Source: Apostichopus japonicus (Eukaryota; Echinodermata; Holothuroidea; Aspidochirotida; Stichopodidae). Taken from it: 64,000 bases of DNA. Position 1 is the stretch's first letter, and every line of letters begins with the position of its first letter. Of the stretch, positions 1 through 11,192 are shown one piece after another. The stretch is taken from contig NC_092561.1 in the NCBI RefSeq assembly GCF_037975245.1, positions 17,119,001 to 17,183,000 on the forward strand, in the 5' to 3' direction. Below the pieces are notes generated by a model. It searched no databases and had not been told where the DNA came from. It worked only from the letters and a program-made list of their open reading frames with translations. Made by a program: the position numbers and the translations under genes.

Positions 1-311
1 TGCAAGGAGGTAAAATGTAATCTTCATAAAATATGCATATGATGTCGATCATAAACATGTATGAACTTCTACTAGGGAGGGTACTTTCTAAGTGGTCTAG
101 CCTCAACTCCATCTCTCCCCTCCTCCACCCCCTCCTCCACCCCCTTCCTCAAAAACTGTCGCACCTCTGCACTAACCCAGAATGTAACAGTACTGCACAC
201 ATAAAGCTATAAAAGTTCAAATGTTCTGTAGTAAGTATCAATTACCTTTACTACGATAGAAAGATACAAGTAAGCTTACTACAGTCAGATAGTTTACATA
301 AACACTGATAA

Positions 312-835
312 GAGACAGGGTGGGAGTAGGGGTGGGGGTAGGAGACAGGGTGGGACTAGGGGTAGGAGACAGGGTGGGACTAGGGGTAGGAGTAGGAGAG
401 ATGTGGGAGTAGGGGTGGGGTTAGGAGGGATGTGGGAGTAGCGATGAGGTGAAGTGCTGGGAGTAAGAATGGGGTGGGAGTAGGGATACAGAAGGATTAG
501 GGGTGGGAGTAAGGGTGAGGTGAGGTGGTGTTGGAGCAGGGATACACTATGGGTGGGAGTAGGGATACAGTAGGGGTAGGGGTGGGAGTAAGGAATACAG
601 TTGGGGTAGGGGTGGGGTGAGAATAGGGGTGGGAGTAGGGATACAGAATGATTAGGGGTGGGGTGGGAGTAAGGGTGAGGTGGGGTTGGAGCAGGGATAC
701 ACTATGGGTGGGAGTAGGGATACAGTAGGGGTACGGGTGGGGTGGGAGTAGGGGAGAAGTGGGATTAGGTATACAGTTATAGTTGGGGTGGGGTAGGGTG
801 GGAGTAGACTGGGGTCGAAGTGGGAGCAGGAGTCC
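312..835. repeat. G-rich degenerate minisatellite
   Basis: Irregular repeats of GGGGTGGGAGTAGGGATACAG-like units fill the stretch. The plus strand has many closely spaced runs of three to five G. Open frames here are proline/threonine repeats created by the unit and are not genes. It lies in the intron, or in the region beyond, after the last visible reductase exon. Confidence 0.85.
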
Positions 836-944
836 AGGATGAACTTTGCATAACCCACTAGAAGACCCTCTGCTCAAATACAATGTATGCTAACATCACG
901 ACACTGCATGAGCTACACTGACATTTCAAATCAGATTTACTAAC

Positions 945-3900
945 CGTTTGCTTTTCCAATCTCGGTCATCTTATCCAGCAGGTCCCAAATACTGCCCTCA
1001 TTTGCGTATGGTGTAAACTTTGGACAGCTCTGATACCTAACCTTATCCCCCATCGCCTCAGACCAAGCCACACGGCTGCCTTCAGGGGCTGCTTTGTCTC
1101 CTTTCTTGATCTTTCCACTCAGCCATCCTCTGTAACAAAGAGAAACATTTGTGACATTTAGAGACAAATTTGCAATCACAACTTCCATTTTATTAACATT
1201 TCAGTACCTTTCTCATCAAGTTTAATATAGTTTTATCCTCTACTCATCGGTGCATACAACTATTAAACAGCAAAATCTCCATGATAGCCCTGCCACATGC
1301 TGCATTATATAATACTGTGTAAGTTACTGATGTGTATTAACCACAGGGATGTGCTCATGAATGTTTGAGTGCCGGGCAGATTGTGCAGTAGTGTGATCCA
1401 CACCCTGGGAGAGGGATCTCATTGGTGGGGTACCCCCTCCCCCACGGACAAATTTTGCACATGAAGTATGCTTAGGTGGTGCTATTTTACCTATTCTGTG
1501 CCATGTATTCTCCCAGATTTTGGTCATGGTAAAATTTGTTAAATTATCATCAAAAAGTGCCGGGCGGAAATGTTTAAAATACTGTTTGTGCTGGGCGGCA
1601 TTCAGAACAGCTCGGCGCAGCCGCCCAGTGCCGCCCAGTGTGAGCACATCCCTGTAAACATATATCTGGTTGTTAGAATGTTTATCATATTGGCTTCTAT
1701 CGCTTAAAGATATTTCAATAATTAACAAATCTATGATAACAAACTGTTTACTTGATGTACCAAAAGTACAGGCATCATGGATACGTCATATCTTTTTGTC
1801 AAGTTTGTTAATTTTCAGGAGGGGTAGCCCATGCATTGGAAAAACCAGAAGAGAACTCTAGTAATCTAAAACCCAAAATTTAGTCATCTGGTTAGATCAG
1901 ATGACCAATGAAAGTCATCAACCCTACATGTTGTCAGGCGCGTAGCTAGGAATTTGCCAAGGGAGGGGCAAATCTGTAGGCAAACTATCAGAGCTGTATA
2001 TACGGCATTGCAAACTATCTAAGCTTAGCGCCACCATCGGTTGGCGCTAAGCGTACGAGAAAATTTTGGCTGAAAATGCCTCCCAGATCGCTGGAAATGG
2101 CACTTTCCAGGTCTTGTAAGTTGCAGCTTAGCATTTTCTCTTTTGAAATTACTAGCGATATCATAAAACTATACAAAAAAAAAAAAATATGCTCAAGGGG
2201 GGGGCGGCTGCCCCCTTGGCTCCCCCCTTGGCTACGTGCCTGCATGTTGTTCCACATGAAGACCTGTGAAGAATTATCACTATCGTTGTTGTGTTCAGCA
2301 AGTAGCACTCATCAGGACAATCAATCTAGCCCTAACTCTAAATATATACATCATACTACTTGATCCAAGGTCACATATTCATAAAAACTGTTGGCCTGGG
2401 TCTAATTATATTTGTTTTAAGAGTTGGAAGACATTCTGAACATATTTATTTTATTGATGTTATATTAAAATCACCCAAATTTCTCCGTTCTCCACGCTGG
2501 ATGTGTGGAGGGATATGCTGAACTAATTACAAACCTACGCTACTGATTCGATGCAAAAGTTCAAGTGGCAGAATCAACGTTTTATGGATACATGACCCCA
2601 ATAAAGTAATAAAATAATAAACATAAAAGAGGAACGATTAAACTATACAATGTACCGACAATATCAACTATTAACAAGCAGCAAACCGATGCATTTATAT
2701 GTGCACAATTCCTGCTCTGAAGGTATCAACTACAGATTAGTTAAGCAATGCTTTTATTTAGTACAAATGTTTTGACAAATACTCAAATGGCCAGATGAGG
2801 TTTTGGAGTTATATAGTTAGGCCATCAAGGAAAATGTGATATCATTTTGATGCATTATTTTAAATTAAACATGACACCTTAGTAGCTGACAATTACTGAG
2901 CAAACATATCCTATACCCTTTCAATGGACTCCACGGTAGCAAACCAAGTCCTTCAATTTTACAGACATCGGTAAATTCCGTTTCTGGGTCCCTGACAAGT
3001 AGGCTGTACTGAGTCTAAAAGTAGAAAGGATGTAAAATAGAAATGAAAGACTTACACAAAAAGAAGTAGTATTGAAAAAAAGAACCTTCAAACCTTGTTG
3101 ATAGTTGACAGTTTGGTAAATCAGTGCATTTAAGCAGGAGGGAAGAGGGAGGGGGAGGGAGGGGGAGAGGAGAGGGAGAGGGCTGGACAAGCTAAGTTGA
3201 GACCCTGTCATTCTTTCAAAGTGGTAGTCCTCTAAAATATTGAATGTGAATGCTGTAGCTACTACAAAAGGTATGAGCCTATGAGGTATAAAAATTAAGG
3301 AGATAAAATGTCTGATTTTCAAACACATCCTAGGTAGGCTTCTGTTACAGATATAAATCTCCTCTAATTGCACCATATATGAATTTTAATGAATTGAATT
3401 GTGAATATTTATGAATTATGTATTTTTATTTAGATTTTGTTTTCTTGTATTTGTTAGTTGATGCCAAAAAAAAAAAAAAAATGTATGTACTGTAAATTTT
3501 CCAGTAAAACATATATATTCAAAAATCTGAGGGAAAAGTGTTTATAAGTATTTTACTTTTTTTTTCTCCCTTTCCATGCATTGGTTTATGTTGTATTAAC
3601 GTTTATGTTTATGTACTGTACAAATATTTCGTTCACCTTTATACAGTTATATCCTTGCATTATTTTGTACCTGTATTTACAGTTTATGATGGAAATAAAA
3701 TGTTTCATTGTCATTGTCCTATATATGTTAAAGATGAATAGGAAATTGGAAACCTAGGTATAGCAGTTTCCTATTGCTCCCCCCTTTTCTAAGTAACATA
3801 CATGTTAACGTTGTGATATACCATGATGTCCATGCTTTATAAACACATTCAGAGAATGCAACAAACCTGGAGTGTGATCCACTTATTGAGACCGTGGAAT

Positions 3901-6285
3901 TTATTGTAATCGATGATCTTTTGGAACTGCCAACTGCTGACGTTACTCCCTCCGATGTATCTGACCTTCCCGGCTCGGACGAGGTCATCCAAAGTGCGAA
4001 GTGTCTCTTCTAAGGGGGTTCCCCAATCCCAGCAATGAATCTGCATAAATTATCATAAATACCTTGTTTGCTGACACAGTTCTACATCTTTATGTTAATT
4101 TTTTTTCTATATTTTAAAAGTTTTATTACAGGAGTCTTAAATACTATTTTTTAAGTCTGATAAGATGCAAAGAAAAAATGTAAAGTAACAAGCAAATTGA
4201 TATGATGAAACATTTAATATTTCTTCCAAGTCATTCTTAGCTCCCACTGATTGATGAAGACCTAATATATGCAAAATAATAGAAGTACCATATATATAGT
4301 ACATGTTACATGATACGGCACAGAAGAGTCCATCCATTTAGCACAGAACATTTCTAAAACAGGGGTGCTTGGGTAGTCAGGAACAGTCAACCAGGATGTA
4401 TTAATCAATTATTGGAGGTAGGTGATGCTCGAGGAGTAGAGACAAAGGGCTACTGTAATTGTCCTGTAAATAACTATTAACGAGTAGCGATGGAGTAATT
4501 TCAAGCAGTAGAATGACTCCCAGCTTAGATATACCATTTCATTTTCCTTTCATTTATTAACTTGTTTTATCACAACATTCAGGTGATACTAATAAGCACA
4601 TATAAAGTAAAAAATAGAGTTGTGAAAGGAAGTGCTCTAAGAAACGTTCATGGCTTAACGAGTACAGCACTCCCTATACTAAGCTATGAAAATATACATA
4701 AATATATGTCTCTAAACAAGAAACCAAAGAAAAACAAAGAAATAAAAGAAAAACCATGACCCTGTCCCTGACCCCACATTAAGTTGTCTAGTATACATGT
4801 GCTATTATCATTGGAAGATATATACCAACAGCAATGAAACAACTTGCTCAAAATTGTGAATAGTATTAAAGCAAGTTAGAGCAGCGACATACCTGGAAAA
4901 GGTCAATGTAGTCTGTTTTCAGCCGTTTTAAGCTTTCCTCCACACTCCACATGATGGATTTTCTGCTGAGGCCTCCTGAGTTTGGATTGTCATCCTCCAT
5001 TTGCATTCTGACCTTCGATGCGAGGACAATCTTATGCCTCTCTTGTCTTCAATTAATGCAACGGTAAAAAAACCAACATCATTAAAGGGTATGAAGACTC
5101 GCACAAAAAGAAACGTCTAATGCCGGTAATTTGACATAGTTTCGAATGAGGTGTAACAGAAGTGTTAAACACCACACTCTATCCCAGAAAATGCACACAC
5201 AGCTCTTGCTACCGTCAGTAATTAGACACTAGTGTGCAGTCAGTACATACAGCTGCGTCCAATACAGACCATTAAGTTTCCTGACTTGTATCAAGTCATG
5301 GATTTTACATTTGTCGAAAAACTGGACAAACTCTTTTGAGCCACATTATTGTACATGTGTCAGAAAACTTAAATATATTCAATTCCTTAAATCAAATTGA
5401 TGATTATATTTACAGCAAATTTTCTGATGTGAATTACAGCAGCCACCCTGGAATTCCCATGGGGAGACCATCGACTGACCAGACCCAACCCCCCACCCCC
5501 GCCTCCTTCCAACAACTAAGCATCAACTTGGACTATGGATTTGGGATGTTACATTAAGAACATAATTGCCATTAGCAAGCTCTTAAAATTAGTTAGTTTT
5601 CAATGTTGGCAAAAATCTTGTGACCGATCAAAGTAAATTTGTGACCCAAAGTTTGCAGAATGCTGTATGGAGTGTTAGCTCAGTGGAAGTTAACGCTGGT
5701 GCCTTCCAATCATAATGTCCCAGTTCGAGTCACTCCAAGATTAATGTATGTCGTCCAGTCACAGAGTTCTTAACAATTGACAATTCATAATCATGGACGT
5801 TAAAATATGAATCTAAGAGACTGACTTCGGTCAGCTTGCGGCATCAATGAGCCAATGAGGCTTCTTCGCGAGTTCCTGCTTGCAGGAGGATCTAAAATAC
5901 ATACATACATACATGTATGACACAATTAGAAGAGAAATGGTTCCAAGGTTACCTTGACAACCAGTTGCCCACAATAGTCTCTGACGCTCCCCTTCCATAA
6001 ATATTTGCAGTATCAATGAAGTTCCCTCCAAGTTCCACAAAACGATCCAAGATTTTGTGAGAGGCTGCTTCGTCACAATTTCCAGGAAGCCCAGTCTTTG
6101 TAAGTCAATAAAACAGTAATTATGCAAAGTCATGAGAAATGTCTTGAATTTAAAAAAAAAACTGAGAGACAAATATATTTCATAACAGGATGAGAGGAAC
6201 GTGGAGAAGTTTGGCCACAATTTTGGTTTAGACAGACTTTCTTTCAGAAGTGATTGGATGGGAGCAGATGCTGTTTTTTGTATTA

Positions 6286-6329
<44 letters not shown>

Positions 6330-7224
6330 ATTTGTATTCAATTGTGTATGTATGCATATGTGTATATATTGTATATGTACAGTATTGTGGGTGGTGGGGT
6401 GGGGTGGGGTGGGTGGGTGGGTTATAAGTATTAGGTTGGTGTGTGGGTGGATATAAGTGTTACTGTTTTCTTGTATTGTTCTCTCTATTTACTAAATGTA
6501 TGTATGTATTTTAGATCCTCCTGCAAGCAGGAACTTGCAAAGAAGCCTCATTGGTTTATCAAAGCCGCAAGCTGACCGAAGTCAGTCTCTTACATTCATT
6601 CAATTATGGGAGTGCTCTACTAGACAAGCCCTCTGTGTTTTTTGGAGTGCTTCCTTGAAATCACAATTTCCCTGGCATTGTTTATATGTTTTGTCACTTA
6701 GTTAACTTCTCTGTATTTATGTTGTGAAGAAACAAATAAATGAAATGAAATGAAATATTCCCAGATATCTTAAACATTTTTATTCTAGGAATGATATTGG
6801 ATTTTCTTCCAAAATCTTATAGTGAGTAATTGGAGTGTAACAGAATAAGAACAAGCCATAAAATTGAAACTAGAATCAAACAAGATGGACTTACTGTAAT
6901 TTCCCTAGAGAAGTACAACTGTACACAACAGAATTGAAGTATAGTTTGTCTTTAGACTGGTGGCCAAAATTTAGTTCTGATAATGGTTACTTGTATGGGT
7001 TAATTACACCCAAAACTGACCCACTTATTAGACCATTAACTTACTATCACCTTGAAATATTGGCTCTTATTACTTATCAATGACTTATTAAATCTATAAA
7101 GCATTTGTTATCTTCACTGACTTACTTGGCCAAAGGTCATAGCTCCCAAACAGATGTTTGAAACCTTTACTCCACTGCCTCCAAGGTAACGATATGTTTC
7201 TGGGGTCAGAAGTCGCTTCGCCAT
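945..7224 (-). CDS. Aldo-keto reductase, YajO-like (partial: first six coding exons)
   Basis: NAD(P)H-dependent aldo-keto reductase with a TIM-barrel fold, probably cytosolic. CDS exons in transcription order: 7126..7224, 5953..6095, 4893..5046, 3867..4040, 2917..3014, 945..1129. Together they are 853 nt, 284 codons plus one base, and all junctions keep frame with GT/AG borders. The start is the ATG at 7224, first residues [18 protein letters not shown]. The catalytic tetrad is complete: Asp61 and Tyr66 in [11 protein letters not shown], Lys92 in VLASKVRM, His134 in [10 protein letters not shown]. Further family signatures are [10 protein letters not shown] and [15 protein letters not shown]. 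Family members are about 320-350 residues, so roughly the last 50-60 residues lie on exons before position 1. Nothing is broken in the visible part. No signal peptide or membrane segment is seen. The physiological substrate cannot be told from sequence; the bacterial family names (YajO) do not imply thiamine or isoprenoid chemistry here. Confidence 0.93.
1344..1654. mobile_element. MITE with perfect 14-bp terminal inverted repeats
   Basis: The element begins CAGGGATGTGCTCA and ends TGAGCACATCCCTG, exact reverse complements. GC-rich GCCGGGC/GCCGCCC stretches lie inside the ends. It has no coding capacity. CAGGG-type termini suggest the hAT superfamily, but no clean 8-bp target duplication is seen (flanks ATTAACCA and TAAACATA). 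Confidence 0.7.
1935..2242. mobile_element. hAT-type MITE with perfect 8-bp target duplication
   Basis: This 308-bp element begins CAGGCGCGTAGCTAGG and ends CCTTGGCTACGTGCCTG, imperfect inverted repeats. It is flanked by CATGTTGT at 1927..1934 and 2243..2250. An 8-bp duplication with CAGG...CCTG termini is the hAT hallmark. It contains a poly(A) run and a long G run. Related sequence occurs at 25866..26100. Confidence 0.9.
5664..5917 (+). mobile_element. tRNA-derived SINE, family 1, near full length
   Basis: A Pol III A box (TAGCTCAGTGG, 5676..5686) and B box (GTTCGAGTC, about 5723) are followed by a family-specific body. The body contains GACTTCGGTCAGCTTGC and GCGAGTTCCTGCTTGCAGGAG, and the element ends in a (TACA)n tail. 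The same body occurs at 7750, 6497 (minus), 9757, 10380 and 26751 (minus). Confidence 0.85.
6285..6440. repeat. (AT)n microsatellite and G-rich tract
   Basis: About 18 AT units (6285..6321) are followed by TG-rich sequence and a GGTGGGGTGGGGTGGGTGGG tract. It lies in the intron between the first two coding exons of the reductase. Confidence 0.85.
6497..6604 (-). mobile_element. SINE family 1, 5'-truncated
   Basis: On the minus strand it shows the family body (GACTTCGGTCAGCTTGCGGC, then the CTGCTTGCAGGAGGATC end) and a TACATACATACA tail. The tRNA head is missing. Confidence 0.8.
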
Positions 7225-7506
7225 TTTGGAAATATTAACTGAAAACAACCAGTCATTTAAACAGTATATGAATATATTTACATAATCAACAATAGAGCTC
7301 TACAGATTATTGTTGTTCAATCTTTCTTGATTTGAGAGAATGATCTTTTGGCATATTTGGACAGTAAAGAAGGTACTGTTGTGGTCAACATACATTTATT
7401 ACTGATGAGCTAATCCTTTAAGGTTCACCATGATTTTCAATCAATATATTGTCTTGAGTTACTTGGATGTTGTGTCACTCCTGTGGGCAGTAGGGTTAGT
7501 CTAAAG

Positions 7507-8114
7507 CAGGGGTGGGCTACCTACAGCCTGCGGGCAACATTCGGGCCCCCAGTGATTTTTTTGCGGTCCGTGAGATGTCTCAAGATAAAATAAAAAATCA
7601 ATCTATTTTACATCATCACAAAAAAAAGGAGCTACCTGCTTAGAATTTATCGGCACTAATGATGCTGTCAGGTAGGCCTATTATCCCCATTTATTATCAA
7701 CTGTACTGTAATGTCATTATGTTTTTGTGAATGCAGATTAAGCAGATTAGGCGGAGTGTATAGCCTAGTGGTTAACGCCGGCGTCTCCCAGTCATGAGAT
7801 CCCCGGTTCGATTCCCCGCCGACAGCAATGTGTGTCGTCTGGCAAGGGTGTTGTTCAATAACAACTTCCTGACATGGACGTTAAATGGATGTGTGCCGAG
7901 AGATTGGCTTCGGTCAGCTTGCGAGTCTACAAGCCTCCATGGCTTCTTTCGCGAGTTCCTGCTTGCGGGAAGATCACATATACATACATACATACAAGTA
8001 CACCTATTGCTTGAAAGGTTTGAAATCAACAGCAGGTCGTTGGTTAGGTGCGGCCCAGTCAATTTTTCACTCTTTATATCTGGCCCATTCATACAAAAAG
8101 GTTGCCCACCCCTG
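7507..8114. mobile_element. hAT element (Zaphod/Tip100-like ends) with 8-bp target duplication, interrupted by a SINE
   Basis: The ends are CAGGGGTGGGC and GCCCACCCCTG, exact inverted repeats, flanked by GTCTAAAG at 7499..7506 and 8115..8122. The sub-terminal text resembles the ends of widespread animal hAT elements. A tRNA-derived SINE occupies 7750..7995, leaving about 360 bp of non-autonomous hAT sequence. It sits in the 5' UTR intron of the reductase gene. Confidence 0.9.
7750..7995 (+). mobile_element. tRNA-derived SINE, family 1, inserted in a hAT element
   Basis: The head is strongly tRNA-like: A box TAGCCTAGTGG at 7761..7771 and a perfect B box GGTTCGATTCC at 7805..7815. The family-1 body and a CATACATACATACA tail follow. 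It is the best-preserved tRNA head in the window. It lies inside the hAT element 7507..8114, so it arrived later. Confidence 0.87.
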
Positions 8115-8536
8115 GTCTAAAGTTAGGTCTACCGAGATTATTAAGACCTTGAATACTGTAAGACTATCATATTTAATGACTACTTACTAGGCCTAGGCTA
8201 CTTGAGAATTTGACATAACGCTGCATGAGCCTCAACATGTGTAAGGCCAACCAACTTGCAGTACTGCCTAAGTAAACTTGTTTGCACTAAGCACCGAAAA
8301 AATACTTAGGCATGCATGAGCTAACTTAGAACATGTTGGTTGGTTAGAACTAAGTTTTGGGTCCTGCTTCTAACGTTCGGCTAGGCCTACAGTAGCTTAA
8401 GTTAAGGCTTAAGCATTAAGGACAAAGTAACTGCATGCGACAAACAGGTTTGCCTCAAGCATCGAGTAGTTTAATCGTATTGGAATTTGTGAATTGAACA
8501 CATACTGTTGTGTGAATGCTTCCCGTCTAGTATTAC

Positions 8537-8640
8537 CTGATGCAGTGACAATGTTGCTGTTTTCTCGTAACTCTCTGGCGAGGTTTCGCTGCGTTTGTGT
8601 CAGACGACGATTTTCGGTGGCCAAAATAGTACTGCGTATA
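8537..8640 (-). other. Probable 5' UTR exon of the aldo-keto reductase gene
   Basis: A consensus donor (CATCAG then GTAATA on the minus strand) ends at 8537. A consensus acceptor (TTTTCAG) lies just upstream of the start codon, with its exon beginning at 7238. Splicing the two joins the frame openly into the reductase, but the upstream part has no in-frame ATG before a TAG near its 5' end, only a TTG. It is therefore read as untranslated. The outer (transcription start) limit is a guess. Confidence 0.45.
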
Positions 8641-8928
8641 GCCTAGGCCTATGATAAAGTCAATACTGTCCTATCATCCTATTCCATGCCCAGGTCAGTA
8701 TTTTTATCAGCTGTTATCACGTTATCAGCTAGCTGTGTACACAACAGAAAATAGGGTAACCGGTAATGATCTGTATCAATTTTCTAGATTGTCATTCGTA
8801 AAGTTAATGGTCACAAAACGTATAACAAAAGTTGTATTATAACTAAAGCCCAGCGAAAAAGAAGAAAAGGGAGATACATAACCTTTAAACCTAATATTTT
8901 GTTTTTAATAAATGTTTTTTTTTTGGCC

Positions 8929-9194
8929 GTGGCTATTCTTACAACTAGTCGTAACAATTATTTATAAACTATTCTTATGACAAAGGCGAATTCAAGCGCA
9001 GTAAAGTAAATAAAGCAACTGCGCATGTAGTAGGGGTAACCCTAACTTTAACCCTAAACCCCAATCCTAACACTAACCCTAACCGGAAATTATTGTTACT
9101 CCTGGTCGTAAAAAATAGTACTCCTGTTATAAAAATAGCAACTGCGCATGCGTAATCGGAAATTATTCTTACGAACAGTCGTAAGAATAGCCAC
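8929..9194. mobile_element. MITE-like element with GTGGCTATTCTTAC inverted ends
   Basis: The two ends are inverted copies: GTGGCTATTCTTACAACTAG at 8929 and CAGTCGTAAGAATAGCCAC ending at 9194. Inside are degenerate CCCTAA-type repeats and two direct copies of GCAACTGCGCATG. No target duplication beyond T runs can be seen. Confidence 0.6.
9017..9085. repeat. Degenerate telomere-like CCCTAA repeats
   Basis: A short run of CCCTAAC/CCCTAAA-like units (AACCCTAACTTTAACCCTAAA and following), interrupted every few bases. It sits inside the MITE-like element 8929..9194 and is better read as part of that repeat than as an old chromosome end. Confidence 0.5.
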
Positions 9195-9280
9195 TTTTTT
9201 GTTTTTTTGTGGAAACATTATCATGTCCTTAAAATACAACAATTAAGGCCTTTGCTCACATAAATTTAGGGCATTGCAAT

Positions 9281-9447
9281 CATGGTTCTGTACACTATAC
9301 TTGCTGTACCAAATGCAAGAGCTTAGGAACCGGGGGACTGGGGTAGGGCGCCAGCCCCCCAGTGAAAAATATGGGGGCGGAAGTATAATTCCGCCCCCTT
9401 TCATTAACCCGTTTCCGAAGGGAACGCCCTGTATAGTGTATACCATA
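9281..9447. repeat. Fold-back repeat with GGGGGCGG core
   Basis: TACACTATAC (9291..9300) and GTATAGTGTA (9431..9440) are exact inverted copies. Between them GGGGGCGGAA and TTCCGCCCCC form a second, inner inverted repeat. It is probably a small MITE. Confidence 0.5.
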
Positions 9448-9756
9448 GCTTTGAAGCAATCGTCCTAACGTTAGTGCTAAGAATTTAATAGCAGACGACA
9501 ATAATCACGCTTAAATTTCTTACCGTGGGCCTACTAATATAGCGCCACTACAACACACGAGGGCAAAACATACAGGTTCCGGAGGTCATTCTCGATAATC
9601 TCTATTTGTTTCTCTAATACCAATTGGTTCAAAGTCACATAAACATCATCTTGTCCCATTCCACATTGCAACAACATTTGCCAATTAAAACTACATCAGG
9701 AGATTAGAAAACAAACGAATTGAACAAAACCAGATAGGCTAAATATAACATTCATA

Positions 9757-9958
9757 TTCGGTTCGACCCTCCAAGAGTAATGTATGTCGTCAGAGTTACA
9801 GAGTTACAGAGTTAGTTGTTGACAGTTGACAACTCATAATCATGGACGTAAAATATGAATGTAAGAGACTGACTTCGGTCAGCTTGCAGCTTTGATAAGC
9901 CAATGAGGCTTTTTCGCGAGTTCCTGCCTGCAGGAGAATCTAAACTACATACATATTG
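9757..9958 (+). mobile_element. SINE family 1, partly truncated head
   Basis: A B box (GGTTCGACCC) and the family body with the TTCGGTCAGCTTGCAGC and GAGTTCCTGCCTGCAGGAG segments are present; the A-box half is lost. It overlaps the first unit of the duplication at 9887..10900. Confidence 0.78.
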
Positions 9959-10900
9959 TTTCTGCAGCAGCAATGACTTGTGTTGTTTTTGGACAGGGGA
10001 TCCATTTGGCAGTGGCCATGTTAACTTAGGTGTCAGCACGTATAAAGAAAGTTTACTAACGTTCATTACACTCACCTTAATCACCTATCAATTATATTCT
10101 CCATTGACAATTTTAACTGGAGAAACCTCTTTATCAATGTCCATTCCTTTCGGCGAATAATGTTTATACTCTTTTAGTTTGTTTGGTATCAGCTAAGCAA
10201 ACTTTTACATTTAAATAAAAAGATAAGATATTTTGTCAAAATAAATCAAATGCCACCATCTGCAAATAAATTAATAAATTAATTTGTCGTTATGGATGAA
10301 ACAAATCGGGTTGAGGTACAGTTGAAAGGCCTTTCTAATTTTTTTGCAGAAAACATTAATTAATAAATCTTGCAGCTGGCGGCTTTGATAAGCCAATGAG
10401 GCTTCTTCGATCGCTAGTTCCTGCTTGCAGGAGGATCTAAAATACATAAATATTGTATCTGCAGCAGCAATGACGTGTGTGTGTGTGTGTGTGTTTTTTT
10501 TTTTTTTTTGGACAGGGGATCCATTTGGCAGTGGCCATGTTAAATTAGGTGTCAGCACAAATAGACACAGTTTACTAAGTTAACGTTCATTACACTAACC
10601 TTAATCACCTATTAATTATATTATCCGTTGACAATTCTGGAGAAACCTCTTTATCAATGTCCATTCCTTTCGGCGAATAATGTTTATACTCTTTTAGTTT
10701 GTTTGGTATCAGCTAAGCAAACTTTTACCTTTAAATAAAAAGATAAGATATTTTGTCGAAATAAATCAAATGCCACCATATGCAAATAAACTAAGAAATT
10801 AATTTGTCGTTATGGATGAAACAGATCAGGTTGCGGTACAGTTGAAAGCCCTTTCTAATTTTGCAGAAAACATTAATTAACAAATCTTGCAGCTGGACAC
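9887..10900. repeat. Two-unit tandem duplication of about 500 bp upstream of the mosaic gene
   Basis: Two head-to-tail units (about 9887..10382 and 10383..10900) share the SINE 3' end, GGACAGGGGATCCATTTGGC, TGTCCATTCCTTTCGGCG and ACAGTTGAAAG in the same order, ending AAATCTTGCAGCTGG. They differ by small changes and a T-run/TG-run expansion in the second unit. The second unit ends only about 125 bp before the start codon, so it may lie in the promoter. Confidence 0.8.
10377..10452 (+). mobile_element. SINE family 1, short 3' fragment
   Basis: Only the last 75 or so bases of the family body remain (AAGCCAATGAGGCTTCTTCG, then CCTGCTTGCAGGAGGATC), with a short tail. It belongs to the second unit of the 9887..10900 duplication. 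Confidence 0.75.
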
Positions 10901-11026
10901 TGCTTAATAACTTTTGTTCGTGTTAATATCGTGTTTGAAAGAGGGTATTAAAATCATGTACCAACCCTGTAACAGTTATTCGACAAAAATATTCTGAACG
11001 AGAAAGGCAAAAGAGGAAGTTTCATC

Positions 11027-11078
11027 ATGACATTGTTTCGACTGTTGCTCTTTCTGCATCACTTCCTTGTTGCATTTG
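11027..11078 (+). CDS. Exon 1: signal peptide
   Basis: This 52-nt exon has an ATG followed by a hydrophobic run ([17 protein letters not shown]) typical of a secretory signal peptide, then a strong donor (G, GTGAGT). It ends in phase 1, matching the acceptor at 18164. No other signal-peptide-like exon with a compatible phase was found between here and the Ig exon. The intervening 7.1-kb intron leaves some doubt that this is the only first exon. Confidence 0.75.
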
Positions 11079-11128
11079 GTGAGTTTGTGAAACTGCTTTA
11101 TCCTTTAACTTTAGAGGGATTGGTGGGG

Positions 11129-11192
<64 letters not shown>

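Larger units (their letters stand above)
8640..11026. other. Gene-free spacer between divergent genes
   Basis: This holds the putative promoters of the reductase (minus) and of the mosaic gene (plus). Its contents are the MITE-like element at 8929, the fold-back at 9281, a SINE at 9757 and the 500-bp duplication. No convincing TATA box or CpG-rich block was found. ORFs here are short and overlap repeats. Confidence 0.6.

Noticed and set aside
497-883. Proline/threonine-rich ORF on the minus strand
   Set aside because: It is the translation of a G-rich minisatellite; overlapping frames give the same kind of repeat protein.
6201-6456. ORFs with Tyr-Ile repeats
   Set aside because: They are translations of the (AT)n and TG-rich microsatellite; the same applies at 11027..11230 beyond the exon and at 42267..42382.
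7750-7820. tRNA gene candidate with good A and B boxes
   Set aside because: The anticodon arm does not form a proper 5-bp stem with a 7-base loop, the acceptor ends do not pair cleanly, and the sequence continues into a SINE body found elsewhere in the window.
8409-8624. N-terminal extension of the aldo-keto reductase from the 5' exon
   Set aside because: The joined frame is open but has only a TTG and a stop just upstream, no ATG; the ATG at 7224 gives a normal family N-terminus.
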